The notes beneath the pieces were generated by a model that made no database searches, was not told where the DNA came from, and worked only from the letters and a program-made list of their open reading frames with translations. DNA of 64,000 bases from Macrophomina tecta (Eukaryota > Ascomycota > Dothideomycetes > Botryosphaeriales > Botryosphaeriaceae). This document shows, one piece after another, positions 44,832 to 56,581 of this stretch; positions within the stretch are counted from its first letter, which is position 1; every line of letters begins with the position of its first letter. Where the stretch lies: the NCBI GenBank assembly GCA_024180945.1, contig JAKSGN010000003.1, positions 372,001 through 436,000 of the forward strand, given 5' to 3'. The translations under genes and the position numbers were made by a program.

Positions 44832-47800
44832 CTTTAACTACTACTCTATAGGTACCGGAGGTAATTATCTAAGTAAAGAATACTAACTATAAATAATAGA
44901 AATTTTCTACCCTAGTATAATCTCTAAGGGGAAGACGTATCTATAACTAAGAAATAACTCCTACTCTAACCTTAATCTTAAGACCCTATATAGGCCCTAT
45001 ACGGGCTTATCTAAAATCTTTAAGCTACTATATAGCGCCTCGAACTCGGCTAACGAGAGTAATCTAAATAAATAGCTCGCCTAATCTAAAATCTAATTCC
45101 CGCGACTACCTATCTAATATAGACCCCGATAACTAACTAGAAAATTACGTAAGGACCCGCCTTAAACCCTAAACCTATAAACCTAGTCGCATCCCTAGCC
45201 TTTAAACTAAAAATTAAGGCCCCGGATATATTTAATAGGGCTAGAGAGTAACTAGATGAATTTCTACGATAAATCTAAATATACTTCTATATATATTAAA
45301 CCTTCTTTTAAGATAATATCTAGAAGGTACTATTCGCTAGCTCCTATCTAAGGGGTAATACTGCTAGATAGTTCGAACCCTACTAAATTAACTAGAACGG
45401 CGCTAAGCTACACGAAGAAACTAAAGAAATTATTAATAGTTTTAAAAAATTTACTAAGGTACTACGTACTACGTTTAATAATAAGAATTACTACTAAGAT
45501 ACCGCCTATTAAATCTACCGCCTAAAATAAATCGAATTAGCTGCTAACTATACTATCTAGTTCTGACTATACGCCTTACGCCTTAAATAGAATAACGAGG
45601 TCTTACGTATACTCTACTATAAGAGACTTAAGAACTATATTAAGAATAAATTTACCTATACTAAGCTACCTACTATATACTAGGAAATAATGCGTACTAT
45701 AATCTAAATTAACTTACGTATATATAATCGCTTCCGGGAGACGGGAAGATTTCTTAGAAACGCTACTAATACCGCCTAACCCCGTAATAGTCTACTACTA
45801 GGGAACTCTATAGACCTAGATACTAACTAACGAAGAACCCCCTAGCTAGCGCCGAAAGAAGAATAATACTAACGTAAAAAGAATCTTTACTTCTACTATA
45901 GAAAGTATAGATATATTAGTAGAAACTATCTAGATAAGTAGACTAGTAACTAGTGAACTAACGATAAAAGAACTACCTCGGCTACTAAAGAATAATCTAA
46001 AACTTCTAATTATAATACTCTCTACTAGTCTATCTATAGCATCGAAGCCTACCTAACTTACTAAGAAGCTAAGAATATTAGCGAATACTATCTAAAAAAC
46101 TAAAAATACCTACTAAACTAGGGCTATAGTAGGCGAGCCTCCTACCTTATAAAACTATAGCAGTATTAACTAAAAATACTATAGAATATCTACTAGAGAA
46201 CGAAGGAAACTCGATAGAATACGAAAACTACTAGGTTATTATAATAAAGATTAATGGACGCCGAGCTCTTACTTTTATTAACTTAGTATTATAAGGAAAC
46301 TACGTCTTAAACTAATTTATAGAAAAAGCTAATCTAAAACCCCGAGAAAAGAACTAACCCTATTAGCTAAGAATAGTTAATAGATTACCTAGCTTCTTTA
46401 GAGATAAAAAGATAATTATTAAAACCCTAAAACTAATTCTCGAGTATAAAGACTATAAAGAACGCATCTATTTAGATATTACTAAGATTTCTAAGTACGA
46501 TATTATTCTCAGTATTCCTTAGTAAAAGAAATAAAAAGTATAATACGACTAGAATAACGAAGAAATTATTCTTAAGTCTAGAGAACGAAATTAAAAAGAA
46601 CTAAAATAGAAACTACGTACTATAGCCGAATCTATTACCTACATAAGCCTAATCTTAAAAGCTACGCTAGAAAGGATACGAAAGAAGAGATAAGTAATTA
46701 AAATAATATAGTACTGCCCTACTACTACGAATAAAGAACGAACCCGATAGATTAGCGCTACTAAACGAGAAGAACTAGACTACCTAACACCTATAGGAAA
46801 AGATAATTCTACTAGAATATATAAATAGTACCTTAACGGCATTTTTAAGAAATACTACTAGTTTAAGAAGATTTTTAGAGAAAAGATTAAAGACGCGCTA
46901 CTAAAATACTAACTATAGAACTATAAGATTAATCTAAAACTAAATACTAAACCTTAATTTAGGCTATTATACCTAATATTAGAAAAAGAATTATAAGCGA
47001 TAAGAGAATATCTAGATCTATTATTAAAGAAAGAATATATTTAATTCTTCTAGTCTTTAGTAGGATTACCTATTCTCTTCGTACTAAAACTAGAAGGTAA
47101 GTTACGCCTCTACGTAAATTATAGATCTTTAAACGATATTACTATTAAGAATCGCTATCCCCTACCCCGTATTAATAAACTAAGAAATTACCTCTTAGAA
47201 GTACGATTCTTTACTAAACTAGATCTACGGGACGAATACTACCTTATCCGAATTAAAGAAGAATATAAATAGAAAACTATATTCTAAACCCGATACGGCC
47301 TATATAAATATTTAGTAATATTTTTTAGACTTACTAACACCTCTACTACATTCTAAGCCCTCGTTAACCACGTTCTACGCGAATACCTAGATAGATTCTA
47401 TATAGCTTACCTTAACAATATTCTAATTTACTCGGAAACCCTAGAAGAATATAAGAAATACGTCTCTAAGGTCCTCTAGAAACTACTCGAATATAGCCTC
47501 TTAGTTAAACCGGAAAAATATACCTTCTATACCTAGAAGGTTAAATTCCTAGGCTTTATTATTAAACTAGGAAAAGTAGTTATAGACCTAAGAAAGATAG
47601 AAGATATTCTAAAATAGCCTAAACTAAGAAATATTAAAGAAGTATAAGTCTTTCTAGGGTTTACTAACTTCTACTAGCGGTTTATCGAATAATACTTTTA
47701 TATAGCCGAACCGCTAATTCGACTTATCCGAAAAGATACCTTATTCGCCTAAAAAGAACTATAATAGAAAGCGTTTAACTAACTTAAAAGGGCCTTCGTA

Positions 47801-50687
47801 AAAGCCTCTATATTAATTATATTTAATTCCGATAAGCCCCTCTATCTCGAAACTAACGTATTTAACTACGCTATTAGCGCTACTCTTAGCTAGCTAGACG
47901 ATAAGAAAAGATTATACTCTATCGCGTACTACTCTCGTAAAATATTATCTACGGAACTTAATTATAAGATATATAATAAAGAACTACTCGCGATTATTAT
48001 AGTATTTAAGAAATAGTGATATTACCTTAAAGAAGCTAACTACGAAATTATAATATATTCGGATTATAAGAACCTAGGATACTTTATAACTACTAAGATA
48101 TTAAATAGAAGATAAGTATAATAGATAGAATAACTCGCCCCCTTCTACTTTAAGATCTACTACCGTAAAGAAAATAAAAACGGTAAAATAAACGTACTTA
48201 GCTATAGAGCTAATTATGTAGAAGAAAAGCTAGAATTATTACTAGTAGTACTTAGATAAAATAATAATAGTATATTAGGCTCTAACCGCCCCTAAATTAT
48301 TAAAGAACTTAACGTACTATAGAAAAAACGAATATTAGCACTTATTATAAGACTAGAAAGCCCTATTAATAATAATAAGCCCCCGAAAGCCCTAATACCC
48401 GAATAGAAACCTAAAGATGACGAGAAACTATAAGACGAAGAACCTACGTCTATACTAAAGAAAACTACGGAAGAAGTAATAAATAAAGAAAAAAATAATA
48501 CTACTACTTAGAAATAAATTATCTAAAGAAAATATAATAATAACCCGCTATTCTAGAAACTACTATAACGAATAGATACCCCCGAATATAATGACCCTAA
48601 TCTAGCCTAAGATTATAGAGGCAATATACTATTCCGCGGAAAAATCTACGTGCTAATACCTCTACGTAAACGACTAACTAAGGAATACTATAAATTTATA
48701 GTTTACGGATATCCGAAAATAATAAGAACCTTAAAACGACTTATAAGATACTTTTATTTTTCCTAAATAAGAAAAATAGTAGAAAAAGTTATCTAGAAAT
48801 ATAACGAATATATAAAGAATAAAGCGGTACGATACGTACTATATAAATAGCTATAGCTTATTATAACGCTAACTAAATCCTAGAAATCAGTTATAATAGA
48901 CTTTATTACCGACCTACTAATTTTAGTAGACCCCGTAACTAAAATACGATATAACGCTATTTTAGTTATCGTCGACCGTCTAATAAAATAGGCATACTTT
49001 ATCCCTTATAATAAGAAAATTAGAGCGAAGGGCTACGCCTATCTCTTTCTTAGATATATTTTTACCTACTATAGAATGCCTAAGGAACTAATTACGAACT
49101 AAGACCTATAATTTAGAGCTAAGTTCTAGTAAACCTTAGTTTATAAACTAGAAACTAAATATAAGATATTAATAATAGTATACCCGTAAACCGACGAATA
49201 AACGGAACGAACTAACTAGACGCTAAAATAGTACCTAAGATTCTATTTAAACTATAAATAAAATAACTAGGTCGAACTCCTACCGCTAGCCTAATATACG
49301 TATAATAGTATATTAATGGAAGCTATATAGACCACGCCCTTTTACGCTAACTACGGTTTCGATCCTACCGCCTTCGAAGAACCCTAGATCTATAAAGTAC
49401 TCGCCTAAAAAGCTATACTTAGGGTAGATTAGCTGCGCGAATTATACTAAGAACTAGCTCGAGATATTAAATTTACCATATACCGAATAGCTATATACTA
49501 CGATAAACGGCGCTAGGCGTTGCCGCCCCTAAAAAAGAGAGATAAAGTCTAGCTCCTTAGAAAAAATATTAAAACTATATAATTAAACGATAAATTAGAC
49601 TATAAAAAGATCGAATCCTACTAAATTAAGAAAAAACTTTTACCTATTTTCTTTAAACTTAAATTACTAGAATGAGTAGATATATACCTAGTTTTTTACG
49701 TCTCCTTACTTAAACCCGTATATAGTAACGCCGAACCTAACCTAGAAATTAAAATATACTCCGATAACGCCGATAGAGAATAGCTAGTAGAAAAAATCCT
49801 TAATAGAGACTAGATTAATGGTTAATATAAGTATCTTATTAAATAAGAAGAAATAGATCCTACCGGAAATTCTTAAAAACTCTTATAGGAACTAGTCTCT
49901 TACCTTAACTATAAAGAACTTATCTAGGAATACTACCGACGAAACCCTAACTACCTAAACCTAGAGTATCCTCCCACGACGCGAAATCTAAAGGAGGCGT
50001 TAAGAATACCTAAAACTAGTCTATCGGTGCCTTCTAAGAAACTACTTTATCGAAACTTACTATGTTACTACTACCTAAACTTAATAGTTATACTATATAC
50101 GCCTTCTTAAGCTCTAGCTCCTCTAAGAATAATAAACCCCGACGTACTATTTTACGCTCCCGATCGTTAAGAAATTACTTCTACCGCTCTAAACGCTCTA
50201 AACGGGCTATAGAGGTAAGAAGAGAGTTTTAAGCCGTCTCTAAAGCCTATTAAGAAGTAGATAGGGCCTTAGTAGTAGCTAAATACTTTTTATAAAGGCG
50301 ATCGCGTTTTTAATTAATCGAGTTCCCTATAACTATTAATAACCACTTACTAAGAACTAGAAGAACCTATAATCTTAAACTAAAATACCCTAAACGTTAT
50401 AGCTACGACCCCGACGAATATACTTAAAATAACGAGAAGATAAAGTTTCTAGCTCTTTTCTTAGTAATACCTTATACTTCTTACCCTTCTTACGGTAGTA
50501 ACTATAGGAAGGCATAACGATAACTCCTAAACGAGCGATACGAGTAGCTAAATTATGGTACTTAGTAGACTTACGACTAGATATCGCGAAATAAGGTTAG
50601 AAATAAGCAATAAAACGAACGAGAAAGAACTACTCTATACTTATAGCTTTAAACTTTCGGGCCGAAAGTCGCCTAGAGGGGGGATAG

Positions 50688-51071
50688 TATTATAATACTA
50701 GCTAGAGAAAACGAAGGAAAAATAGTTCTACTTTCTAAAAAAGGCCTTAACCCCTCGAAGCGGGAAATTCTTAGTCCGGATTACGCTCTAAAGGGCAGAA
50801 GGTAGATCTATTACCTAGCGTATTAACTATAGATTACTCGACTTACTAGATTACGGTAAGCTAGTTAGTAATCTATTATAATCTAACTAAATACCCTATA
50901 TATATAGGCTATACTCGTTTATAGTAGATAGAACCCTCGTAGTTAACTTATTAATTAATTCTTACCCTAATACTACATACGACCCTCTTCTATCTATCGC
51001 TACGGCCCCCCGAAAGCCTACGCTACCCAACAATACACCCGACCTCCCCTAGAAAGAGTAGCGGCATAATA
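50688..51071 (+). repeat. Gypsy-2 right LTR (384 bp)
   Basis: Less mutated than the left copy, especially in its last ~120 bp (CACCCGACCTCCCCTAG), which lie near the right border of the nest. Confidence 0.93.
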
Positions 51072-51280
51072 GGTTTAGATTAGAGGCTAGAGGCTTCTTA
51101 ACCTCAGCTAGTTTAGTTAGTTAAGTAGGTTTCTTAGGCTTCGAAGAATCGATATATTTAAATATATTATACTTCTTAGCCCTTAACTAAATAACGAAGT
51201 ACTATTTATCCTAGTTATTAGCTAACTTTAGGACGACGATAGGCTTAGAAGACGATATAGTATAGTATTATTTTACTTTA

Positions 51281-51307
51281 CGTTGCGTTGCGTTGCGTTG
51301 CGTTGCG
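51281..51307. repeat. CGTTG pentanucleotide microsatellite
   Basis: Five tandem copies of CGTTG plus a partial one, in the 5' leader of Copia-1 (minus strand), just before its gag start. Confidence 0.85.
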
Positions 51308-51594
51308 TGCTAATATAGGTATAGGTAAGTTGCCAAAGTAGGCAGTAGGCGTGAGGCCAATAAACAAGCCGTTACTTAAGGGTATTACGCTAGGGAGGCT
51401 GCAAAGGCACTCCACTACAGGCAGAAAACGTATTATAGGAGGTAGTAGGGGCGCTCCGTTACAAGACACGTATGGCAGATAATTACCAGGGAGGAACGTC
51501 CGGATGCCACGGAACGCTCGGAATAGCACAAAGTAGTACTAGGAAGGATGGCTTAGACTATAGAAGGCATTAAAGACGCATCCGGGCTTATAAC

Positions 51595-51755
51595 TATTAG
51601 AACAAGTGATGTAACAGCTTATTCAGTGATGAAGGAAGTGGATTGGCATGAAGAGGAAGAGGGTTGGTGACCCGACCGCCTCTTATACGAGTGATTGTAG
51701 CTAAGCGATGTGGTGTGATAATAAGGAGACCTTGAAACACGTGATTAATCCAACA
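51595..51755 (-). repeat. Copia-1 right LTR (161 bp, nearly unmutated)
   Basis: Starts TATTAGAACAAGTGATGTAAC and ends TTAATCCAACA; followed by TTCGG (51756-51760). On the coding (minus) strand this is the 5' LTR. Confidence 0.92.
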
Positions 51756-51760
51756 TTCGG

Positions 51761-51988
51761 CCCAAGTGGCTTTTGCGGACGGGCAACTCATTCGAGCAGA
51801 ACATAGTTTAGCGCGTTCGTTTTTTCCTTCTGGCTTCAATATCTATCTACCACGGGATGTTTCTTTCAGTCTTTGGAACCTTGTTTGTAGGACGTAGTCG
51901 AATGTCAATTAACTATCGTTTCCAATAACCCTATGCCAGTCTTTCAGGCTACTATCGCTAGTTAGCCTACACGACAGACTCATTTGAA
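51761..51988. other. Right flank of the transposon nest
   Basis: Ordinary composition returns here. No feature recognised; a 3' untranslated region of the minus-strand gene at 51989 is likely. Confidence 0.4.
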
Positions 51989-52389
51989 CTACTGCTCAAA
52001 TACAGCCGGGGTGTTTGTTGGTGTTGTGCTCCCCCGTTTCTGCAGCACCCACGCCGGGACCGCATTCTCATCCGGGTTCAAAACCTTCTCGCGAGGAACT
52101 TGGCGACCATCAACGCCTCTATATATATTTTCCAAGTGCACTCTTTTACCTGTGTCGATGTCGTCGTACATGTCAATAGAGTCGCGAATCTGGTCGGGGC
52201 TCAGCTGGCGGTAGTCGATGACGTTTCCGCTCGCGTCGAAGCTCCGCAAGACGCCGTTGTTTCCAAGGTGAACGACGCCGTGATCGTCCGCCTTTAGCGA
52301 AGACAGGAGCTCCTGGTACCGCGTGCAACTCTCAGACTATTGACACATGAGCATCGAGGCTTGTCGAGACACTGAGGCCTTTGTACCAT
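51989..52389 (-). CDS. Small hypothetical protein (about 116 aa) with a start-codon-only first exon
   Basis: Exon 2 (51989-52336) reads SESCTRYQELLSSLKADDHG, then VVHLGNNGVLRSFDASGNV, and ends TPTNTPAVFEQ. Upstream in that frame is a stop, preceded by an acceptor CAATAG. A donor GTACAA directly follows an ATG at 52387-52389, so a 50-bp intron (52337-52386) would give a one-codon first exon. A TATATAA box lies about 155 bp upstream. The protein is soluble, rich in Asp, without signal peptide; the segment GVVHLGNNGVLRSFDASGNV is the most structured-looking part. I do not recognise the family. The start is uncertain, the reading frame fairly sure. Confidence 0.55.
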
Positions 52390-52542
52390 GATCAGGCTCT
52401 TGGTAGTACACCACAAGTAAAATAGTCACCACCAAAGAATTGCCACGTAGCTTCAGAGAGTCGAAGACGGTTTGATTCTGACGCTATCTCACCGGGGTGG
52501 AAGAAGAGACGATACCGTTCTTAGGAGCAGACAACGTCAGCT

Positions 52543-52549
52543 TATATAG
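52543..52549 (-). promoter_or_regulatory. TATA box of the small hypothetical gene
   Basis: TATATAA on the minus strand, about 155 bp upstream of the proposed ATG. Confidence 0.5.
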
Positions 52550-52725
52550 CTTTTGGTGCACACGTGGTACCCACATGAGGCACGTGCATGCCCCGTTCGA
52601 ATCTGCACGACCTTTGGACACGAAACAAGCAGAACGAATTTCCAAGATCTCGTCTTACTCCCACGCGCAATCACCCTATATTGCCTACTAGACTCCTATA
52701 ATATGTTACGATCTCTGTATAGCGA

Positions 52726-54126
52726 TCATTGTTCGCCATTTGCTGCCGCCACCCCCTCCGTGCTCGCTGCTGGCTCTTCAGCCTTGCTTGCGTCAGGTTC
52801 CACAGCGGCATCGACCGCAGCATCAGCCTTGCTGCCTTCTCCAGCGTTTTCCGTCTCTGCCTGCTCAGCTGCGGCGTTTTCATTCTCATTGTCTTCGTCC
52901 TCCTCCTCGCCAGTGCTCTTCAGCTGCCCTCCCTTCCTCTTCGGTATGACCTTCATGAAGGCCTCGCCCCAATCGCCGCAGGCTAACCACTGCAGCATGA
53001 TCTCATTGACGTGATTTGTCGCCAATACACTGCGGCTGTTCATCTGCAAGAACTCGCCAATGGGTAGCTTGGCCGTCTTGATGCCTCGCTCCGTAGCTCG
53101 CTTGTGACAGATACCCTTGTACCTGTTCTTATCCACCAGACCGCCGATGATGTATGTGCTATAAGGCTTGAGCTCGTGAAGAACCTCCGTGCCCTCGGAG
53201 GAAAGGTAGACAACCTCTCCCTCCTTGTTGTCACTCGATACATCCTCCACGCCCTCTGCACCCTCAGCAGCCTCCTTTTTCCTCTTTGCAGCATTCTCAG
53301 CCAGCACGCCGGCCAGCCTTCCACCCTCCTTTAGATCCCCCATCCACGCCTTGGCCTTCTCCGCCACCTCAACAAAGTCCTCCTCAAACACCCTGAACCC
53401 CTTCCAAGACTTGTAGTGCGCATTCAACAACCCATCAAACCTGTCCTTCAACTTCCCGCCAAAGCTCGACACGGCCAAATGCGCCCTGTATTGCGCATTC
53501 TTGTTATCAGAATAACTCCTCGTGATCTGCTGGCCCAGACTCTTCATCTCCTTTTCCATCATCAACTCGTCGAAGCTGCAGTCAAACACAAACGTGATCG
53601 GCAGCTGCACCGCCTTCTGATTCCTGAGCTTCTCCTGCGCCTCGCGCTGGTGCCTGTGCGGGTGCGACGACTCTGCGGGGCCGCCTGATTGTTCCTGCTC
53701 GGCGTGGGCCTGGCGCTTGCGCTCCTTGCGCGCCTTGTTTTTCTCTTTGCGCTGCGCCTTGCGCGCGTCCCGGCCGGCTTCCCATTCTTGCTGGCGCTTC
53801 TGCTTCTTCCACGCGGATTTGGTCATGCCGGGGGGTGGGCCGGGCTTTGAAGGGGCGTCGGCGGATGATGATGATGATGCTGCTGCTGCTGCTGCTGCTG
53901 CTGCTGGCTCGGCAGTATCTTCGTGATTGCCGTCCTCAACGTCCATGGCGTCGTCGTTGCTGGCGTCTGCCTTTCCGGTCGCGGGCTCAGCAGCGGAATG
54001 CTTCTCGTCGGCAATCGCAGCGCCATTGGCAGGCAGCGCCTCGCCGTTTTGCGCAAAGGCCGCCTCCTCATGCCGAGGGCTGTGCTCGCGCTTCTGGATC
54101 TTTGCGGGTCTCTCGTGGTCGGCCAT
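52726..54126 (-). CDS. TRM10: tRNA (guanine-9-N1)-methyltransferase Trm10 (466 aa)
   Basis: SAM-dependent SPOUT enzyme methylating G9 of tRNAs. I start it at ATG 54126 (MADHERPAKIQKREHSP); the frame stays open 95 codons further upstream but that part lies over the divergent promoter and is Arg/Ser-rich noise. The N-terminus has a polyalanine-polyserine tract (GCT/ATC repeats at about 53862-53906) and a long Lys/Arg-rich helix ending HRHQREAQEKLRNQKA. The SPOUT core follows: PITFVFDCSFDELM, YRAHLAVSSFGGKL, YIIGGLVDKNRYKG (residues about 326-338, catalytic Asp region) and KLPIGEFLQMNSRSVLATNHV. A roughly 35-residue Glu/Lys insert, LAENAAKRKKEAAEGAEGVE, sits inside the core, and the last ~65 residues are an acidic Ala/Glu tail. 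Confidence 0.93.
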   Translation of the reverse strand: MADHERPAKIQKREHSPRHEEAAFAQNGEALPANGAAIADEKHSAAEPATGKADASNDDAMDVEDGNHEDTAEPAAAAAAAAASSSSSADAPSKPGPPPGMTKSAWKKQKRQQEWEAGRDARKAQRKEKNKARKERKRQAHAEQEQSGGPAESSHPHRHQREAQEKLRNQKAVQLPITFVFDCSFDELMMEKEMKSLGQQITRSYSDNKNAQYRAHLAVSSFGGKLKDRFDGLLNAHYKSWKGFRVFEEDFVEVAEKAKAWMGDLKEGGRLAGVLAENAAKRKKEAAEGAEGVEDVSSDNKEGEVVYLSSEGTEVLHELKPYSTYIIGGLVDKNRYKGICHKRATERGIKTAKLPIGEFLQMNSRSVLATNHVNEIMLQWLACGDWGEAFMKVIPKRKGGQLKSTGEEEDEDNENENAAAEQAETENAGEGSKADAAVDAAVEPDASKAEEPAASTEGVAAANGEQ

Positions 54127-54409
54127 TTTCTCCCGCCCGTGGTGTTGCGTTTCCAGCGGGGATTCGTGACGCACCCGCCTAAAAAATGCGCGGCCCGGGG
54201 CCTGGGCAGGCGCGCACGCACGGCCCGAAGATCGCCCGAACGCGCGAACCTCCCGCCGCAGCAGCTTCGACCTCTCACGGCGAGGGCAATCCGCATTACC
54301 ATCTTCAATCCCACGACCACGCGCCCAAGCCACCGCCTCCAATCGCACAGGCGACGAAGCCGCACGAACGACCCTCCCGCCAGACGAATAGCTCGCCCGC
54401 CCGCCCACC
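54127..54409. promoter_or_regulatory. Divergent promoter of TRM10 and NDUFA13
   Basis: 283 bp between two start codons on opposite strands, GC-rich, with no clear TATA box, as is common for housekeeping genes. Confidence 0.55.
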
Positions 54410-54984
54410 ATGCCTCAGGACATGCCGCCCGTTGGCGGCTACGAGCCCGTCCAGTACAAGCGCAACCTGCCCGCCCGCGGCTTCCGTCCGGCCACCTACC
54501 TCGCCATCATGGGCGGCATCATGGCCTACGGCTTCTACCGCGTCGGCCAGGGCATTCGAGAGCACAAGTACGTGCATTGCTTTCCTTTGCCCCCGAGGCC
54601 AAATCACTACTGCGGATGGAGGGAGGATTGCCGGGGAGAAAACGGCGCGATTGAGGGAAGATGCGCGGATGTGTGGCTTGTTTGCTGACGTTTGGTGCTT
54701 GTTGCTAGTGAGCTCGCTCGCGAGAAGATGTGGTCGCGCATCCACCTCATCCCGCTGCTGCAGGCCGAGGAGGACAGGGATCAGGTCAGGCGGCACCTCG
54801 CTACCCAGGCGCGCGAGAAGGAGCTGTTGGGCGCTGAGACGAAGGTGTACAACAGCGACAGGTGCGTATGCTTTGCCAATTGGGATTGTGGTGGTAGAGG
54901 AGCAGGATTGTGGAGTGATACTGATGCGCTGCGTGCAGGTTCGTGAGGCCAACTTTCGCTGCCACCCCCAGGGAAACCAACTAA
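54410..54984 (+). CDS. NADH:ubiquinone oxidoreductase subunit NDUFA13 / GRIM-19 (118 aa)
   Basis: Accessory subunit of mitochondrial complex I in the inner membrane. Exons 54410-54567, 54709-54861 and 54939-54984 total 357 nt in frame. The protein begins MPQDMPPVGGYEPVQYKRNL, the family hallmark, followed by the membrane helix YLAIMGGIMAYGFYRVG, the matrix helix ELAREKMWSRIHLIPLLQAE and ends TFAATPRETN. Donors are GTACGT and GTGCGT; acceptors CTAG and GCAG. Length is slightly below the animal protein. It shares a short divergent promoter with TRM10. Confidence 0.95.
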
Positions 54985-56581
54985 ATGGGTTCTTGCGTGA
55001 TGCTGGGGTGGATTGGAATCAGCGGAGACGATGGAGGTTCGATGGATGTATATATCCGGATGGGCTAGAGCAGATCCGCCGGACGAGAAGTGCCGGTGCG
55101 GGAGGGCATGTCAAATCTCAATGGTTGCTTGCATGTCGGCTTCAGAGCATTCTTTATTTCCCAACATGCCCATTCTCATTTTCGACTCAATTACTCCTGA
55201 TTTTGGAGTTGGTAGCCGCATGGAGAGGGAGCGAGCTGTCGCTCCATGGTGGATTGTCAAGCCAATCCATCTATTTGCTGTCAGTATCTGGCACCACTGA
55301 CAATTCTCCTCTCTGCGTCCAACGTCCTCTTTTTCTCGCCCACCCTTTGCTCTTCCAGAGCACTTCCCATACGAGGATAGACTCAACGAAAGGACGAAGA
55401 CCTCTACAGAATTTTGCAGCAGCCAGCTCATTTCCACCAGCAACTTATATTTCAAAAATGGTTAGCAACGCAACCAATGGCAAAGACGCAGAGTACAGAT
55501 ACCGCCGGTCGTTTTCGAAATACTGATTGCATTTGTGGAAAAGCACCCGAAAGACACTTTTCTAGAGGAAAAGCTGAAAGGATGTTCACTATATCCCTTC
55601 CAGTCAGACTATATGGAATGCCGGAGAGGGAAATTAGACAAGATCTCATCAAGAAGAAGGACCAGGTCGATGGGGGAAAAGAGAAATTGAACTGAGACTC
55701 CTGCACGCGGTTCGGAGCACGCGAAGGCACCGAGTATATGAACGGCATACTTTTGAGCGCAGTCATGAATCCAACAGTTCCGACTTATATGTGTGCAATG
55801 ACCTGTCTGGGTTCGCCTGCCGCTGCCTGGAAAGAGCTGCCTATTTGGTAGCTCGCGGCTGCTATTGAGAAGAAGGCCGGCAGCAGGTGCCAATCGCGTT
55901 GTCAAAGGAGAAAATGATGTCTTGAGTACGTGCATTACTAGAGCATACATTCCTTGGCATCTTCGTATGCTGGGAGTTCCATAACGTCTCTTTGGGCGGT
56001 CGCTCCGTAAATACGTTCGACGGTCTGCACACATTTGTAGCAATGACTTCGGCAGCGCAAGCTGGCGTTATGTCATTTTCCTGCTCTCTCCATAGAGTAA
56101 GCCACGAAAGGCAGCCTGCCGCTAAAGACCCACAGCATGCATGTTGTCACTGTCCACGCGGCAGTTCTGGCGGGCACAGGGGACAGCTTGATCTGCGGCA
56201 GGGATGGTTGCCGTGAGCATCCGAACGTTTGGGTCGGCTCGGGACGAGTACGGAGATGTCTGAGATCGCCATTGGGGTTGTGTGGATTGGATCACTTCTG
56301 GAAGAGGTTCCGGTCTAGGGGCAATTGTGACTGCACACAGATCCATGCGCAAGAGATCTTGTGGAAGACCAAGACCCTGTCAACCTCTGCGTTCATGTCA
56401 CACAGGTCCTACGAGAAGCGGCAAGCGAGAGAATCTAATTGAGAAAGAAAATACTTTTGAATTCCGGGTATCGTAAATAAGTCTCCATCTTCCCATCACA
56501 TGATTGGCCGTGTGTCTATGATGTTCTCCAAACATATGAGAGTTTTCCGCATACTCCAATCCAACATCCCCTCGACTCCGA
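54985..56581. other. 1.6-kb intergenic stretch
   Basis: Overlapping frames at 55414-55700 are the most gene-like: one reads VFEILIAFVEKHPKDTFLE and another KMVSNATNGKDAEY, but I could not join them into a convincing model. The rest shows nothing I can assign. Confidence 0.4.

Larger units (their letters stand above)
44448..51071 (+). mobile_element. Gypsy-2: RIP-inactivated Ty3/Gypsy chromovirus nested in Copia-1 (6,624 bp)
   Basis: Both LTRs are 384 bp (44448-44831 and 50688-51071). A purine tract, TAGAGGGGGGATAG, precedes the right LTR. Target duplication is AGTTT (44443-44447) versus GGTTT (51072-51076); the one difference is a G-to-A in TpG context. Plus-strand traces: reverse transcriptase RLYVNYRSLNDITIKNRYPL near 47104 and AYLNNIL (from LDD) near 47405; integrase about 48900-49500; chromodomain-like LVEKILN...YKYLIK near 49790-49850. 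Stops fill all frames. Confidence 0.93.
39224..51755 (-). mobile_element. Copia-1: RIP-mutated Ty1/Copia retrotransposon containing nested insertions
   Basis: LTRs lie at 39224-39381 and 51595-51755, with the perfect 5-bp target duplication TTCGG at 39219-39223 and 51756-51760. Coding orientation is minus: leader and gag start near 51260 (KLANN.DK.YFVI.LRAKKY), and reverse transcriptase near 40900-41060 reads YLFVFFFINNVIIVYY, the YVDD motif turned to INN by G-to-A change. Subtracting the nested Gypsy-2 (44448-51071) and a solo LTR leaves about 5.7 kb, a normal Copia size. The interior is AT-rich and stop-filled; the right-hand edge is nearly unmutated. Confidence 0.92.

Noticed and set aside
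52726..54411. Longer Trm10 start at 54411
   Set aside because: The extra 95 codons overlap the divergent promoter and are low-complexity; MADHERPAKIQK at 54126 is a better start.
55414..55700. Possible small gene (VFEILIAFVEKHPKDTFLE in one frame, KMVSNATNGKDAEY in another)
   Set aside because: The frames cannot be joined by a plausible intron and no family was recognised.
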